Part shown: one piece after another, positions 52,392 to 61,206 of the stretch | Layout of the letters: each line of letters begins with the position of its first letter | How positions within the stretch are numbered: the stretch's first letter is position 1 | Assembly (NCBI GenBank): GCA_963530615.1 | Contig: CAUSDX010000001.1 | Coordinates: 1 to 64,000, forward strand | From: JABCPE02 sp963530615 | Lineage (GTDB): Bacteria; Bacteroidota; Bacteroidia; Flavobacteriales; Weeksellaceae | Length of the DNA: 64,000 bases | Direction: 5' to 3' | Position numbers and translations under genes: made by a program | The notes under the pieces: generated by a model | The model's database searches: none | Seen by the model: only the letters and a program-made list of their open reading frames with translations | Told to the model about the DNA's origin: nothing

Positions 52392-52807
52392 AAACAACAC
52401 TTTTTTCAGTATTAACCCTATGCATAGGGAGTTTAGCTTTTGCTCAAATAGAAGGAAAATGGAAGACCATAGATGATGAAACAGGGAAGCCTAAATCCAT
52501 TGTTGAAATTTTCAAAAAATCAGATGGTAAATATTATGGCAAGGTAATTCAATTACTTATCAAACCTGCTGATCCTAACTGCTCTTCTTGCAAAGATGAC
52601 CGAAAAGGAAAACCTATTTTGGGCATGGAGGTTATCCGTGGATTAAAGAAAAATCAAAATGATTTTGATGGTGGGACCATTACCGATCCTAAAACAGGCA
52701 AAACTTACAAATGCTCTATAAAAAGAGAAGAAAATCGACTTATTGTTCGAGGCTATTTAGGAATTTCTCTCATTGGTAGAAATCAAACTTGGCATAAAGT
52801 AGAATAA
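52388..52807 (+). CDS. DUF2147 domain exported protein
   Basis: The 139-residue protein has a signal peptide (about 1-18, ending AFAQ) and matches DUF2147: EGKWKTIDDETGKPKSIVEI, the cysteine pair PNCSSCKDD and DFDGGTITDPKTGKTYKCSI, then LIVRGYLGISLIGR-type end. It begins at an ATGA overlap with the LtaS-like gene, so the two are translationally coupled. Function is unknown; a beta-barrel-type fold is expected. Confidence 0.8.
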   Translation: MKTTLFSVLTLCIGSLAFAQIEGKWKTIDDETGKPKSIVEIFKKSDGKYYGKVIQLLIKPADPNCSSCKDDRKGKPILGMEVIRGLKKNQNDFDGGTITDPKTGKTYKCSIKREENRLIVRGYLGISLIGRNQTWHKVE

Positions 52808-52821
52808 ACATATCATAAAAT

Positions 52822-52851
52822 AAACCACCAAGAAATTTTTCTCGGTGGTTT
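52822..52851. terminator. Convergent terminator between the DUF2147 gene and lgt
   Basis: A stem AAACCACC/GGTGGTTT, extended by AGAAA/TTTCT with small mismatch, and T-run lie between the two stop codons. Confidence 0.7.
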
Positions 52852-52864
52852 TTATTTACTTTCA

Positions 52865-54094
52865 TCAATTCTCTTTTTTCTTTTTAGAATAAATTATTAA
52901 TCCCAATCCAATAAAGATAAACGGTAAACTTAATATTTGTCCTGTATTCAATCCTAAAAATGAGATATACTCCTCACCTTGTGGTTCTTTTAAAAACTCT
53001 ACAAAAAATCTTATCGACCACAATATCATTAAAAACAAACCAAACAACCAGCCTTCCTGATGTTTTTTATTGGTTAAACGATATAATAACCAAAGTAAGA
53101 AAAATAAAATCAAATAACCTATTCCTTCTATCAATTGTGTCGGGTATCTTGGTACAATTACCCCATAATCTAAACTCTGCTGAGGAAAATAAATTGCTAA
53201 AAAAGACTCATTAGGTTTCCCTATGATTTCCGAATTAAAAAAGTTTCCCATTCTAATAAAAAACCCTGCCAAAGCGATTACAATCCCCAATCTATCATAC
53301 ACCCAAAACGGATTTTTTTTAATAATTTTCAGACTATAATACAAAGTTGTTAAAATCAATGCAATAGCAGCTCCATGACTTGCTAATCCTGCAAATCCTG
53401 TAAATTCTATCGTTGGCTTTGTTCTAATCGGTAAAAAAACACTCCAAAAATCATCTACAAACAGATGTGCATCATAAAACAAAACATGTCCTATTCTCGC
53501 ACCAAAAATAGTCCCAAAAAGTGTCCATGTAAAAAGAGGATCTAAAAACTTTTCATCTACTCCATCTATCTTAAAAATCCTTTTCATAATTAAAAACCCT
53601 AATCCAAAAGCTATCACAAACATTAAGCCATAATACCTCAAATTAAATCCTAAAATATTAATACCTTCATCAGGATTCCATATAATAAAATCTGTATTTA
53701 ACTGAACCTGATGATGCTGTAAATCAATATTTTTGCTTGATTTCAAAATATAATATGCTTGCTCCTCAATAGAACCTACCAATTTAAAATCCTTATCCAA
53801 TAACTTAAAACCTTTATTTATAAATTCTTGATAATAAGCTGATAAATAATTCCATTCTTCCTGACTCGCAGGCTTCGTATTAGATTTATTTAGAATCACT
53901 AAAATATTTTCTTCATCACTTTTTAAAACTTCTAAAATATCAGACATTCTAGGGCTAGAAAAAATTTTAACTTTTAATTTTTCAGCTCCATCTATTTCTA
54001 AAACACCATTAGATAAAGTATTCTTATTTTGTCCAAAAGAGAATGAGGTTAGAAAAAACACCACCATTCCTAATAATTTTATAACATTTTTCAT
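52865..54094 (-). CDS. lgt: Prolipoprotein diacylglyceryl transferase with an N-terminal extension
   Basis: The C-terminal 275 residues are Lgt: six or more membrane helices, NLRYYGLMFVIAFGLGFLIM near residue 150, and the Lgt signature FFIRMGNFFNSEIIG. Lgt transfers diacylglyceryl from phosphatidylglycerol to the Cys of lipoprotein precursors. Before this lies about 130 extra residues: a signal peptide (about 1-22, ending SFG) and a thioredoxin-like-sized domain that I do not recognise, making 409 residues against the usual 260-300. It lies 20 bases after yidD. Confidence 0.85.
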   Translation of the reverse strand: MKNVIKLLGMVVFFLTSFSFGQNKNTLSNGVLEIDGAEKLKVKIFSSPRMSDILEVLKSDEENILVILNKSNTKPASQEEWNYLSAYYQEFINKGFKLLDKDFKLVGSIEEQAYYILKSSKNIDLQHHQVQLNTDFIIWNPDEGINILGFNLRYYGLMFVIAFGLGFLIMKRIFKIDGVDEKFLDPLFTWTLFGTIFGARIGHVLFYDAHLFVDDFWSVFLPIRTKPTIEFTGFAGLASHGAAIALILTTLYYSLKIIKKNPFWVYDRLGIVIALAGFFIRMGNFFNSEIIGKPNESFLAIYFPQQSLDYGVIVPRYPTQLIEGIGYLILFFLLWLLYRLTNKKHQEGWLFGLFLMILWSIRFFVEFLKEPQGEEYISFLGLNTGQILSLPFIFIGLGLIIYSKKKKEN

Positions 54095-54114
54095 AATTAT
54101 CTTTTCTAAATCTA

Positions 54115-54354
54115 TTACTTTTCTTCTTTATATGGTACAGGATCATACCCACTCCCTCCCCATGGATGACAACTTAAAATTCGTTTTATACCTAAAAACA
54201 CTCCCTTATACAACCCATGTACTTTGAGTGCTTCTAGCATATATTGAGAACAAGTAGGTTGATATCTACAATTTTTTCCCAGCCAAGGAGAAATTGCTAC
54301 TTGATAAAATCTTATCAACTTTATTAATATTATAATAAAAATTTTTTGTAACAT
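54115..54354 (-). CDS. yidD: Membrane protein insertion efficiency factor YidD
   Basis: The 79-residue protein has a N-terminal hydrophobic stretch and the YidD core RYQPTCSQYMLEALKVHG, then ILSCHPWGGSGYDPVP. It helps the YidC insertase. The length matches the family. It is upstream of lgt in one operon, and the divergent Cys/His-rich gene begins 60 bases away. Confidence 0.95.
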   Translation of the reverse strand: MLQKIFIIILIKLIRFYQVAISPWLGKNCRYQPTCSQYMLEALKVHGLYKGVFLGIKRILSCHPWGGSGYDPVPYKEEK

Positions 54355-54371
54355 CTTTTTTACAATGTTTA

Positions 54372-54403
54372 TTGCAAATGTAATTCATTTTTCATTAACT
54401 TTG
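54372..54403 (+). promoter_or_regulatory. Promoter of the Cys/His-rich gene
   Basis: TTG (54372-54374), a 21-base spacer and TAACTTTG (54396-54403) match the Bacteroidota promoter form, 11 bases before the ATG. Confidence 0.55.
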
Positions 54404-54414
54404 CCCACATATTT

Positions 54415-54753
54415 ATGGCAAAAAAATTAAAAATATTTCTTTTGATTTTCACATTGGGAGTTATACTATCTCCTAATATTCCTTTTTTTGCCTCAGATGC
54501 TACTCAGCATAATATCTGTTGTTGTGATAATAATGAGCAGCACCAAACTACTGAAACAGAATGCTGTAGCACAGATTGCAATGAGTGTTTCTTACATACT
54601 CATCACATTTCTGTTTTTCATATTATTGATATAGATTCGGTTACTGAAAAAATCATTGTAACAAAACAAAAAGTCAATTCTTTTACTCAATTTTTATTGC
54701 CAAACGCTTCATGTTTTATTTGGCAACCTCCTAAAATACATATTTTCATTTAG
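54415..54753 (+). CDS. Cys/His-rich exported protein, HYC_CC_PP-like
   Basis: The 112-residue protein has a signal peptide (about 1-28) and many Cys and His: QHNICCCDNNEQ, TECCSTDCNECFLHTHH, and a C-terminal SCFIWQPPKIHIF. The His-Cys, Cys-Cys and Pro-Pro pattern fits the HYC_CC_PP family of Bacteroidota, although the first motif is HNICCC instead of HYC. Next to it is a TonB receptor with a heavy-metal domain, so metal binding or uptake is a reasonable inference. No function has been shown that I know of. Confidence 0.6.
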   Translation: MAKKLKIFLLIFTLGVILSPNIPFFASDATQHNICCCDNNEQHQTTETECCSTDCNECFLHTHHISVFHIIDIDSVTEKIIVTKQKVNSFTQFLLPNASCFIWQPPKIHIFI

Positions 54754-54875
54754 TGTATCTTTATTTATGCTTAATAGTCTTAATTTTAAGCATATTCATA
54801 ATTAATTTTCATTACCATTGTTTTTAATATTTATCATATTAAAAATAGGGTAAATAACCTCAAAAAATATTTCAA

Positions 54876-57191
54876 ATGAAAAACTTATTCAGTATTTTAG
54901 GATTATTCATATTTCATTTTTATTTTAATCAAAACATTGAAAAACAAGAATTTAAGGTAAAAGGAAATTGCAGCATGTGTAAATCCAGAATAGAGCAAAC
55001 TGCTCAAAAAGCAGGAGCTAATTCTGCACATTGGGACCTGGAACATCAAATTTTAGAATTAGAAATCAGCACAGAATATTCTTCTTTTGATAAAATTTTG
55101 AAGCAAATCGCAGAAGCAGGACATGATAATGAACGATATACTGCATCTGAAGAAACTTATAATAATCTCCCTGAATGCTGTCTTTATGAACGAGAAAGTA
55201 CTTCTACCAATCCTCCCCAGACTGAATATCAGAATGATAAGGAAAAAGAAATTGAAAGTGTAAATATCATCGCTCATAAATCTTCTACTTTTATTGGTAA
55301 AAAAGAAGTTGGTTTAGTTTTTAACATCGGTGAAAAAGAACTTCTAAAAGCCGCATGTTGTAATCTCTCTGAAAGTTTTGAAACTAACTCTACGGTAGAT
55401 GTGTCTTTCAGTAATGCCATTACGGGAGGGAAGCAATTAAAAATGTTAGGGCTTGACCAAAAATATACTTCACTAACCAAAGAGCAACTACCTGAAATTC
55501 GTGGACTAGCGACTGCCTATGGTCTGAATTTTATCCCTGGTAGATGGATTGGAGGAATACAACTTACTAAAGGAGGAAGCACCGTTGTTAATGGATATGA
55601 AAGCATCACTGGTCAAATCAATACAGAGCTTGTTAAAACTCACGATAAAGATAGAACATCTCTTAATCTCTACTCTGATTTTGATAACCGACAGGAGATA
55701 AACATCGTACATACAGATTTTATCAGTAAACATTGGAGCCAAAGCATTCTCCTTCACGGTAATGTAACTCATGGAAAAACAGACCACAATAAAGATAATT
55801 TCCTTGACCGCCCTACTGGCTATCAGATTAACACAAGTTATCTCCTTAATTACGGTGATTTGGACCATTCTGGCTGGGCTTCTCATTTTGGAACTAACTT
55901 TTTATTAGACAAAAGAATAGCTGGTCAAATAGACTTTAACAATAAAATCTCTCAGGCTCAGCAATCGGCTTATGGTGTTGGTATCAATCTTGCTCAATTC
56001 CAATTTTGGAATAAAACAGGCTATGTATTTAAGGGAAAGCCTTACCAAAGTCTAGGTATCATGAACCGATTTACCTACTATCAACAAGATAGTTTCTTTG
56101 GTCTAAAAAACTACTTTGGAGAGCAAAAAACATTCTATTCTAACTTAATTTTCGAGAGTATTTTAGGAAATACCAACCATAAATACAAAACGGGAGCAAG
56201 TTTTCTCTATGATATTTATAATGAAGATTTCTTAACGAACCATTATCACCGAAAAGAAAAAGTACCTGGGCTGTTTTTTGAATATACTTTAACAGGAATG
56301 AAATATGTTTTAGTAGCAGGGTTAAGAACTGATTTTCACAATCTTGCTGGAACGCAAGTCTCACCAAGAGTAAATTTCAAATATGACATTACCCCTAAAT
56401 CTATATTGAGAATATCAGCAGGAAAAGGCTTTAGAACGGCGAATGTATTTGCTGAAAATCAGCAGTTTTTCACTTCCAACAGAAGTATAGAGATTCTTAA
56501 TAATCATGGAAAAATATATGGATTAAAGCCTGAAATTGCTTGGAATTATGGAATTAGTCTTCAACAGGAGTTCAAATTCTTGCATAGAAAAAGTACATTT
56601 TTAATTGATTTTTTCCGAACAGATTTTACTAATCAAGTTTTGGCAGATTTAGATTCTTCTGCACAAAAGCTTATTTTCTTCAATCTTGATGGTCAATCTT
56701 TTGCAAACACACTCCAAGCCCAATGGGATTTTCAAGTTTTAAAAAACCTTGATTTTCGCTTAGCTTATAAGTATTATGATGTTCAAGCTGATTATCTTTC
56801 AGGAAGAAAAGAAGTCCCTTTTATAGCAAAACATAGAGCTTTCATCAATCTTTCTTATTCTACCCCAAAGACAGAAAAAGGAGGCTTTTGGTCGTTTAAC
56901 TCTACGCTAAACTGGATTGGAAAGCAGAGACTTCCAAATACACAATATAACCCTGCAGAGTATCAGTTGCCTTCCTATTCATCGTCTTATTTGACCCTCA
57001 ATGCACAGATTTCTAAAAACTTTAATGAAAAGATAAGAGCCTATTTGGGTGCTGAAAATCTGACTAATAAGATACAGCATCAGGCAATTATAGACCCTAA
57101 AAATCCGTTTGGAAATTACTTTGATGCAGGAATGATTTATGCTCCTATTATGCCGAGAAATTTTTATATTGGTTTTGATTTTGAGTTTTAA
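54876..57191 (+). CDS. TonB-dependent receptor with an N-terminal heavy-metal (HMA) domain
   Basis: The 771-residue protein has a signal peptide, then a HMA domain (about residues 23-90) with the metal motif CSMC (Cys32, Cys35) followed by CC at about 96-97, and a linker. Then come a plug (SFSNAITGGKQLKMLGLDQK, AATYGLNFIPGRWIGGI-like stretch) and a 22-strand barrel ending PRNFYIGFDFEF. In most relatives the N-terminal part is a carboxypeptidase-type domain. The HMA module suggests capture or delivery of a soft metal such as copper; this is inference. It starts 122 bases after the Cys/His-rich gene and has a strong terminator. Confidence 0.88.
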   Translation: MKNLFSILGLFIFHFYFNQNIEKQEFKVKGNCSMCKSRIEQTAQKAGANSAHWDLEHQILELEISTEYSSFDKILKQIAEAGHDNERYTASEETYNNLPECCLYERESTSTNPPQTEYQNDKEKEIESVNIIAHKSSTFIGKKEVGLVFNIGEKELLKAACCNLSESFETNSTVDVSFSNAITGGKQLKMLGLDQKYTSLTKEQLPEIRGLATAYGLNFIPGRWIGGIQLTKGGSTVVNGYESITGQINTELVKTHDKDRTSLNLYSDFDNRQEINIVHTDFISKHWSQSILLHGNVTHGKTDHNKDNFLDRPTGYQINTSYLLNYGDLDHSGWASHFGTNFLLDKRIAGQIDFNNKISQAQQSAYGVGINLAQFQFWNKTGYVFKGKPYQSLGIMNRFTYYQQDSFFGLKNYFGEQKTFYSNLIFESILGNTNHKYKTGASFLYDIYNEDFLTNHYHRKEKVPGLFFEYTLTGMKYVLVAGLRTDFHNLAGTQVSPRVNFKYDITPKSILRISAGKGFRTANVFAENQQFFTSNRSIEILNNHGKIYGLKPEIAWNYGISLQQEFKFLHRKSTFLIDFFRTDFTNQVLADLDSSAQKLIFFNLDGQSFANTLQAQWDFQVLKNLDFRLAYKYYDVQADYLSGRKEVPFIAKHRAFINLSYSTPKTEKGGFWSFNSTLNWIGKQRLPNTQYNPAEYQLPSYSSSYLTLNAQISKNFNEKIRAYLGAENLTNKIQHQAIIDPKNPFGNYFDAGMIYAPIMPRNFYIGFDFEF

Positions 57192-57211
57192 CTCTTATGC
57201 TATAAATACAG

Positions 57212-57237
57212 AAAAGCACTCCTAGTGGAGTGCTTTT
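57212..57237 (+). terminator. Terminator of the TonB receptor gene
   Basis: An 11-bp perfect stem (AAAAGCACTCC/GGAGTGCTTTT) with a 4-base loop and T-run follows the stop by about 20 bases. Confidence 0.85.
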
Positions 57238-57350
57238 TGATTTTGCTTCTATAAAATTGGAAAAACTATCAATAATAGAATCAAATCTATTTTATTTAGT
57301 TACTAAACTTGTATAAGTTTTAATATTCAAAAAAAGATAATTCGTGTTCC

Positions 57351-57569
57351 TCAAACTGCATTAATCCTTTGATTAAGTTTTAAAGCGTTCGGGTGGCTTT
57401 TATTTACCCGTCTTTTAGTATAATCCCAATCATTGGGCGAAACCTTAATTTTGGTATCAAAAAAGCGTCTTTTTCTATTTAGCAAACATTCTATTTGCAC
57501 GGGGGCAAGACCCAATTTGTTAAGTTTATTTTTGCGGTTAAATCTAACTGCATAGCGTATTTTGTCCAT
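57351..57569 (-). pseudogene. Integrase remnant: arm-binding domain of a Bacteroidota tyrosine recombinase
   Basis: The 72-residue frame contains the N-terminal arm-type DNA-binding domain of Bacteroidota phage/element integrases (VQIECLLNRKRRFFDTKIKV and DWDYTKRRVNKSHPNALKLN) with a natural ATG, but stops at TGA after INAV. The core-binding and catalytic parts (about 330 further residues with R, K, H, R, H, Y) are missing; nothing recognisable follows to 57192. Two identical tRNA-Phe genes lie 174 bases upstream. It therefore looks like a trace of an excised or decayed element. Confidence 0.75.
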
Positions 57570-57742
57570 TTAGTAGAAATTTATTAGCACAAAATTAAAC
57601 TAAAATTCGCCTAAAAAATGGGGATCTTTTGGGTATCACAAAAACGAAAAAAAATAGATAAAATAAAGTTTCAGAAAAAATAAAAAACCCTTTATTATAA
57701 GTAAAATAACAAAAAAAGCCCTCCGTTTTGGGGGGCTTTCAG

Positions 57743-57815
<73 letters not shown>

Positions 57816-57829
57816 TTTACTTTAATTTG

Positions 57830-57902
<73 letters not shown>

Positions 57903-57923
57903 ATTGTTGATTTTTCAACACTG

Positions 57924-57956
57924 CAAATATATGAATTTTCAAATGAAATATGCAAA
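57924..57956 (-). promoter_or_regulatory. Promoter of the tandem tRNA-Phe genes
   Basis: TTTG (57953-57956), a 21-base spacer and TATATTTG (57924-57931) on the minus strand match the consensus, about 20 bases before the tRNA. Confidence 0.6.
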
Positions 57957-57966
57957 TTTTATCTCA

Positions 57967-59790
57967 TTATTCTTCATTTTTTTCATTTTCTTTTAGTTGT
58001 TCTGCCAGCTCTTCTAAAACAGGTTTTATTGTACTCTCCGGCAAATCACTAATTCTAATATACATAAGCCCATCCACCGCATCATTAAAATTAGGGTCTA
58101 CATTGAAAGCCACTACCTTAGCATTTTGCTTAATATATTTTTTTATCAATACTGGTAGACGCAACTCAGGTTCAAAATCATCAATTAATTTATCAAACTT
58201 ATTCAAATCATTATCTACCCCTTCAAAAAATAATTCTTTATCTCGTTCACTTAAATGAACTTTGTATTCATTTTTTGGACGGACATGCTGTGCTACTACT
58301 GCATCATAATAATGTGATCGCATAAATTCTATCATCAATGATTTAGAAAAATCTGAAAATCCATTGCTAATACTCACTCCTCCCATTAAAAATTTATGCT
58401 CTGGATTCCTTAAACAAACATGCACAATCCCTTTCCATAAAAGGAAAAGAGGAAGGGGCCTTTGTTGATATTCCAAAGTAATATATGCACGCCCCATTTC
58501 TATAATCTTGCGAAAAAAAGGCTGCAACTCTTGATCAAAATCAAATAAAGAACTGGTATAAAATCCCTTTATTCCATAATTTTTCATTACCTCTGCTCCT
58601 AACGCCATACGATAAGCTCCTGCTATCTTCTGCTGAGCATTATCCCAAAGAATTAAATGACAATAATGCTTATCATATTCATCTAAATCAAATGGAAGAT
58701 TCGTTCCCTCCCCTACTGCACGAAATGTCAATTCTCTCTGCCTTCCTATCTCCCTCATCATTGCTGGAATTTCATCAAATTTGGTAAAGTACACTTCATA
58801 TTCTCCATTAGAGAAAAGCATCTTACCTTCTTTATTTCTGAGATTTTCAATATCTACCAAAATTTCAGAAAGAGGTGTTTCATCAATAATATTCTGCACA
58901 ACTTCTTCCTTTTGTGGCATAATATTAAGATCCTTAACCTTCAAAAATTCAGCTACAGATTTTCTATCTTCAAAATAAGATTTCATCATATAGACCTTTT
59001 TTCTCAAGAACCTCCCCAAATCTTTTACAGTTTCATATTCATTTTGCACTTTGGGAGTAACAGGTCTTCCTATTCTTATTTTTATAGGACGCTCTCTTTT
59101 ATTGAGCATCTCTGCAGGTATCATTAGTGTTTGTAAATCTGGATGAAATTTTGCCACCTTATAGAAAAGTTCACTATTTTTTGCATGAAAATACATTGGC
59201 ACCACAGGAACTTTTGCCTTCTTAATAAGCTTCAATACAGGTTCTTCCCACTCTTTATCTTGAATTTCATTAAATTTATTATTTTTATTGGAAACTTCAC
59301 CCGCAGGAAAAATTCCCAAACAATTTCCTTCTTGTAGATGTCTCAAAGCTTCTCTCATCCCTGATATACTGCTATACGCTTCTTTCCTATTCTCAAATGG
59401 ATTTACAGAAATCACATAAGGAGCCATTGGTTTAATATTCGTCAAGAGAAAATTTGCCATTACCTTAAAATCAGGTCTAATTTCAGACAAGATTTTACAC
59501 ATGATGATTCCATCCAAAGCTCCTAAAGGATGGTTAGCTACCAAAATAAAAGGTCCTGTTTTAGGGATTTTTGCCAAGTCTTCTTGAAAAGCTAAATATT
59601 TGATATTCAACTCTGATAAAAGACTATCAAAAAAATTCTGTCCTTCCTTATCCTTTATTTTATCATAAAGAGTATTTATTTTGTTGATTTTTGCAAACTT
59701 CATCATCACTGAGGCCATAGGATTTTTTAATATTCCCCACTTATTTAGCCCAGCTGCTAACACTAAATCTTGTTTTGTAATTAAACTCAT
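57967..59790 (-). CDS. Two-domain acyltransferase, OlsF-like (ornithine/glycine lipid synthesis)
   Basis: The N-terminal half is a PlsC-type lysophospholipid acyltransferase (ILVANHPLGALDGIIM with the HX5D pair, LGIFPAGEVSN and KVPVVPMYFHAKN). The C-terminal half, from about residue 330, is an N-acyltransferase of the OlsB/hemolysin type (YDKHYCHLILWDNAQQKIAG and ITLEYQQRPLPLFLLWKGI). The fusion matches OlsF-like enzymes that make ornithine or related aminolipids in two acylations; the amino acid substrate is not visible. It starts 8 bases after the aspartate kinase gene and is cotranscribed with it. Confidence 0.8.
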   Translation of the reverse strand: MSLITKQDLVLAAGLNKWGILKNPMASVMMKFAKINKINTLYDKIKDKEGQNFFDSLLSELNIKYLAFQEDLAKIPKTGPFILVANHPLGALDGIIMCKILSEIRPDFKVMANFLLTNIKPMAPYVISVNPFENRKEAYSSISGMREALRHLQEGNCLGIFPAGEVSNKNNKFNEIQDKEWEEPVLKLIKKAKVPVVPMYFHAKNSELFYKVAKFHPDLQTLMIPAEMLNKRERPIKIRIGRPVTPKVQNEYETVKDLGRFLRKKVYMMKSYFEDRKSVAEFLKVKDLNIMPQKEEVVQNIIDETPLSEILVDIENLRNKEGKMLFSNGEYEVYFTKFDEIPAMMREIGRQRELTFRAVGEGTNLPFDLDEYDKHYCHLILWDNAQQKIAGAYRMALGAEVMKNYGIKGFYTSSLFDFDQELQPFFRKIIEMGRAYITLEYQQRPLPLFLLWKGIVHVCLRNPEHKFLMGGVSISNGFSDFSKSLMIEFMRSHYYDAVVAQHVRPKNEYKVHLSERDKELFFEGVDNDLNKFDKLIDDFEPELRLPVLIKKYIKQNAKVVAFNVDPNFNDAVDGLMYIRISDLPESTIKPVLEELAEQLKENEKNEE

Positions 59791-59798
59791 CTTTTTCC

Positions 59799-61037
59799 TT
59801 AATTTATTACCATTTGAATGGTTCTTCTTGTAGTTTGCTCTAATAAAATTCTCTTTCCTTCATAAAACTTTTCCAGATTATTCAGGTTTGCATTCCTAAT
59901 CGTAAATAACGAAACATTTTTATGAATTTCTATATTAAAATTTGCTTTCAAATCTTTATTTAATTCTTCTACATTCCCAAATTTATCTTCCAAACAAAGT
60001 GCTAAAGAGATTGCTGAATTCTGCATCAAAGAAACCTTAATATTATACTTAGCCAACAGCCCAAAAATCAAACTCATGTGATCCTCTGCAATAAATGAAA
60101 AATCTCTTGTTGCAATTCTCAACAGCACCTGTTTTTCCTTCAGAATATAACTTTCCAACTGCTGATTTTTCTCTGAGACACCTATTTTTGTTCCTTCTTT
60201 TTCTGGATTGAGAAACGACTTTACAAAGAAAGGAATATTCTTCTTTTGTAAGGGCTGAAGTGTTTTAGGATGAATCACAGAAGCCCCATAATATGCCATC
60301 TCTATTGCTTCTTCATAAGAAATATTACACAACTGTTGCACATTCTCAAACTTTCTAGGATCCCCAGTCATCACTCCTGGAACATCTTTCCAAATCGTCA
60401 CATCTGTCGCATTAAGACAATAAGCAAAAATTGCAGCTGAATAATCCGACCCTTCTCGCCCTAAAGACACGATAAAATTATTCTCATCTGAACCTACAAA
60501 ACCTTGAGTAATATAAGTTTTTTTAACATCAAGCTGAGCAATATTTTGTTCTGTTTGCTCCCAGTTTACCAAACCCTCTCGGTAATTGGCATCTGTTTTA
60601 ACATAATCACGGGCGTCTAACCACTCGTTAGCAATCCCCTCCTCTAATAAATAAGCACTCAAAATCTTAGATGAAATCACCTCTCCACAGGTTACCACTT
60701 GGTCATAAACAAAATTGTAATTGGGAGATTTATTCCTTCTCAAAAAAGATTCAATATCATCAAAAAATATATCTATTTCACCTAATATCCCATGTCCTTT
60801 TTCAAATAAATCCTGAACAATCTTTACATGAGCTTGTTTTATTCTTTCAACTTCTTGCCGATAGTCCTCATTTGAAAAATAAGCTTCTACTACTTCTTCT
60901 AAAGCATTAGTAGTCTTCCCCATAGCAGAAACTACTACAAGACAAGAATCATACCCCTGACTTTCAAGGACTTTGACTACATTCTTTATCCCCTCTGCAT
61001 CCCTCACCGATGCTCCTCCAAATTTGAAAATTTTCAT
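59799..61037 (-). CDS. lysC: Aspartate kinase
   Basis: From 61037 (MKIFKFGGASVRDAEGIKNV) the 412-residue protein has the aspartokinase N-terminal motif KFGGASV, LGREGSDYSAAIFAYCL, the substrate site GVMTGDPRKF and a C-terminal ACT region (VLLRIATRDFSFIAEDHMSL). It phosphorylates aspartate in lysine, threonine and methionine synthesis; ACT domains usually give feedback control. The longer frame start at 61106 adds a non-conserved lead. It is monofunctional, with no homoserine dehydrogenase domain. Confidence 0.92.
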   Translation of the reverse strand: MKIFKFGGASVRDAEGIKNVVKVLESQGYDSCLVVVSAMGKTTNALEEVVEAYFSNEDYRQEVERIKQAHVKIVQDLFEKGHGILGEIDIFFDDIESFLRRNKSPNYNFVYDQVVTCGEVISSKILSAYLLEEGIANEWLDARDYVKTDANYREGLVNWEQTEQNIAQLDVKKTYITQGFVGSDENNFIVSLGREGSDYSAAIFAYCLNATDVTIWKDVPGVMTGDPRKFENVQQLCNISYEEAIEMAYYGASVIHPKTLQPLQKKNIPFFVKSFLNPEKEGTKIGVSEKNQQLESYILKEKQVLLRIATRDFSFIAEDHMSLIFGLLAKYNIKVSLMQNSAISLALCLEDKFGNVEELNKDLKANFNIEIHKNVSLFTIRNANLNNLEKFYEGKRILLEQTTRRTIQMVIN

Positions 61038-61206
61038 TGAGAACTCTCTTTTTTTATTACACCTCTTGAATTCCTTTATTTTTTTGATAAAAGCATTCCA
61101 AGACAATTGGAACTGACAAAAATATTAAATAAGATTGAGATATAAAAGATTATTTTTTAATATATTTTTACGATTTTTGCAAATATTAAATATTCATTGA
61201 TATAGA

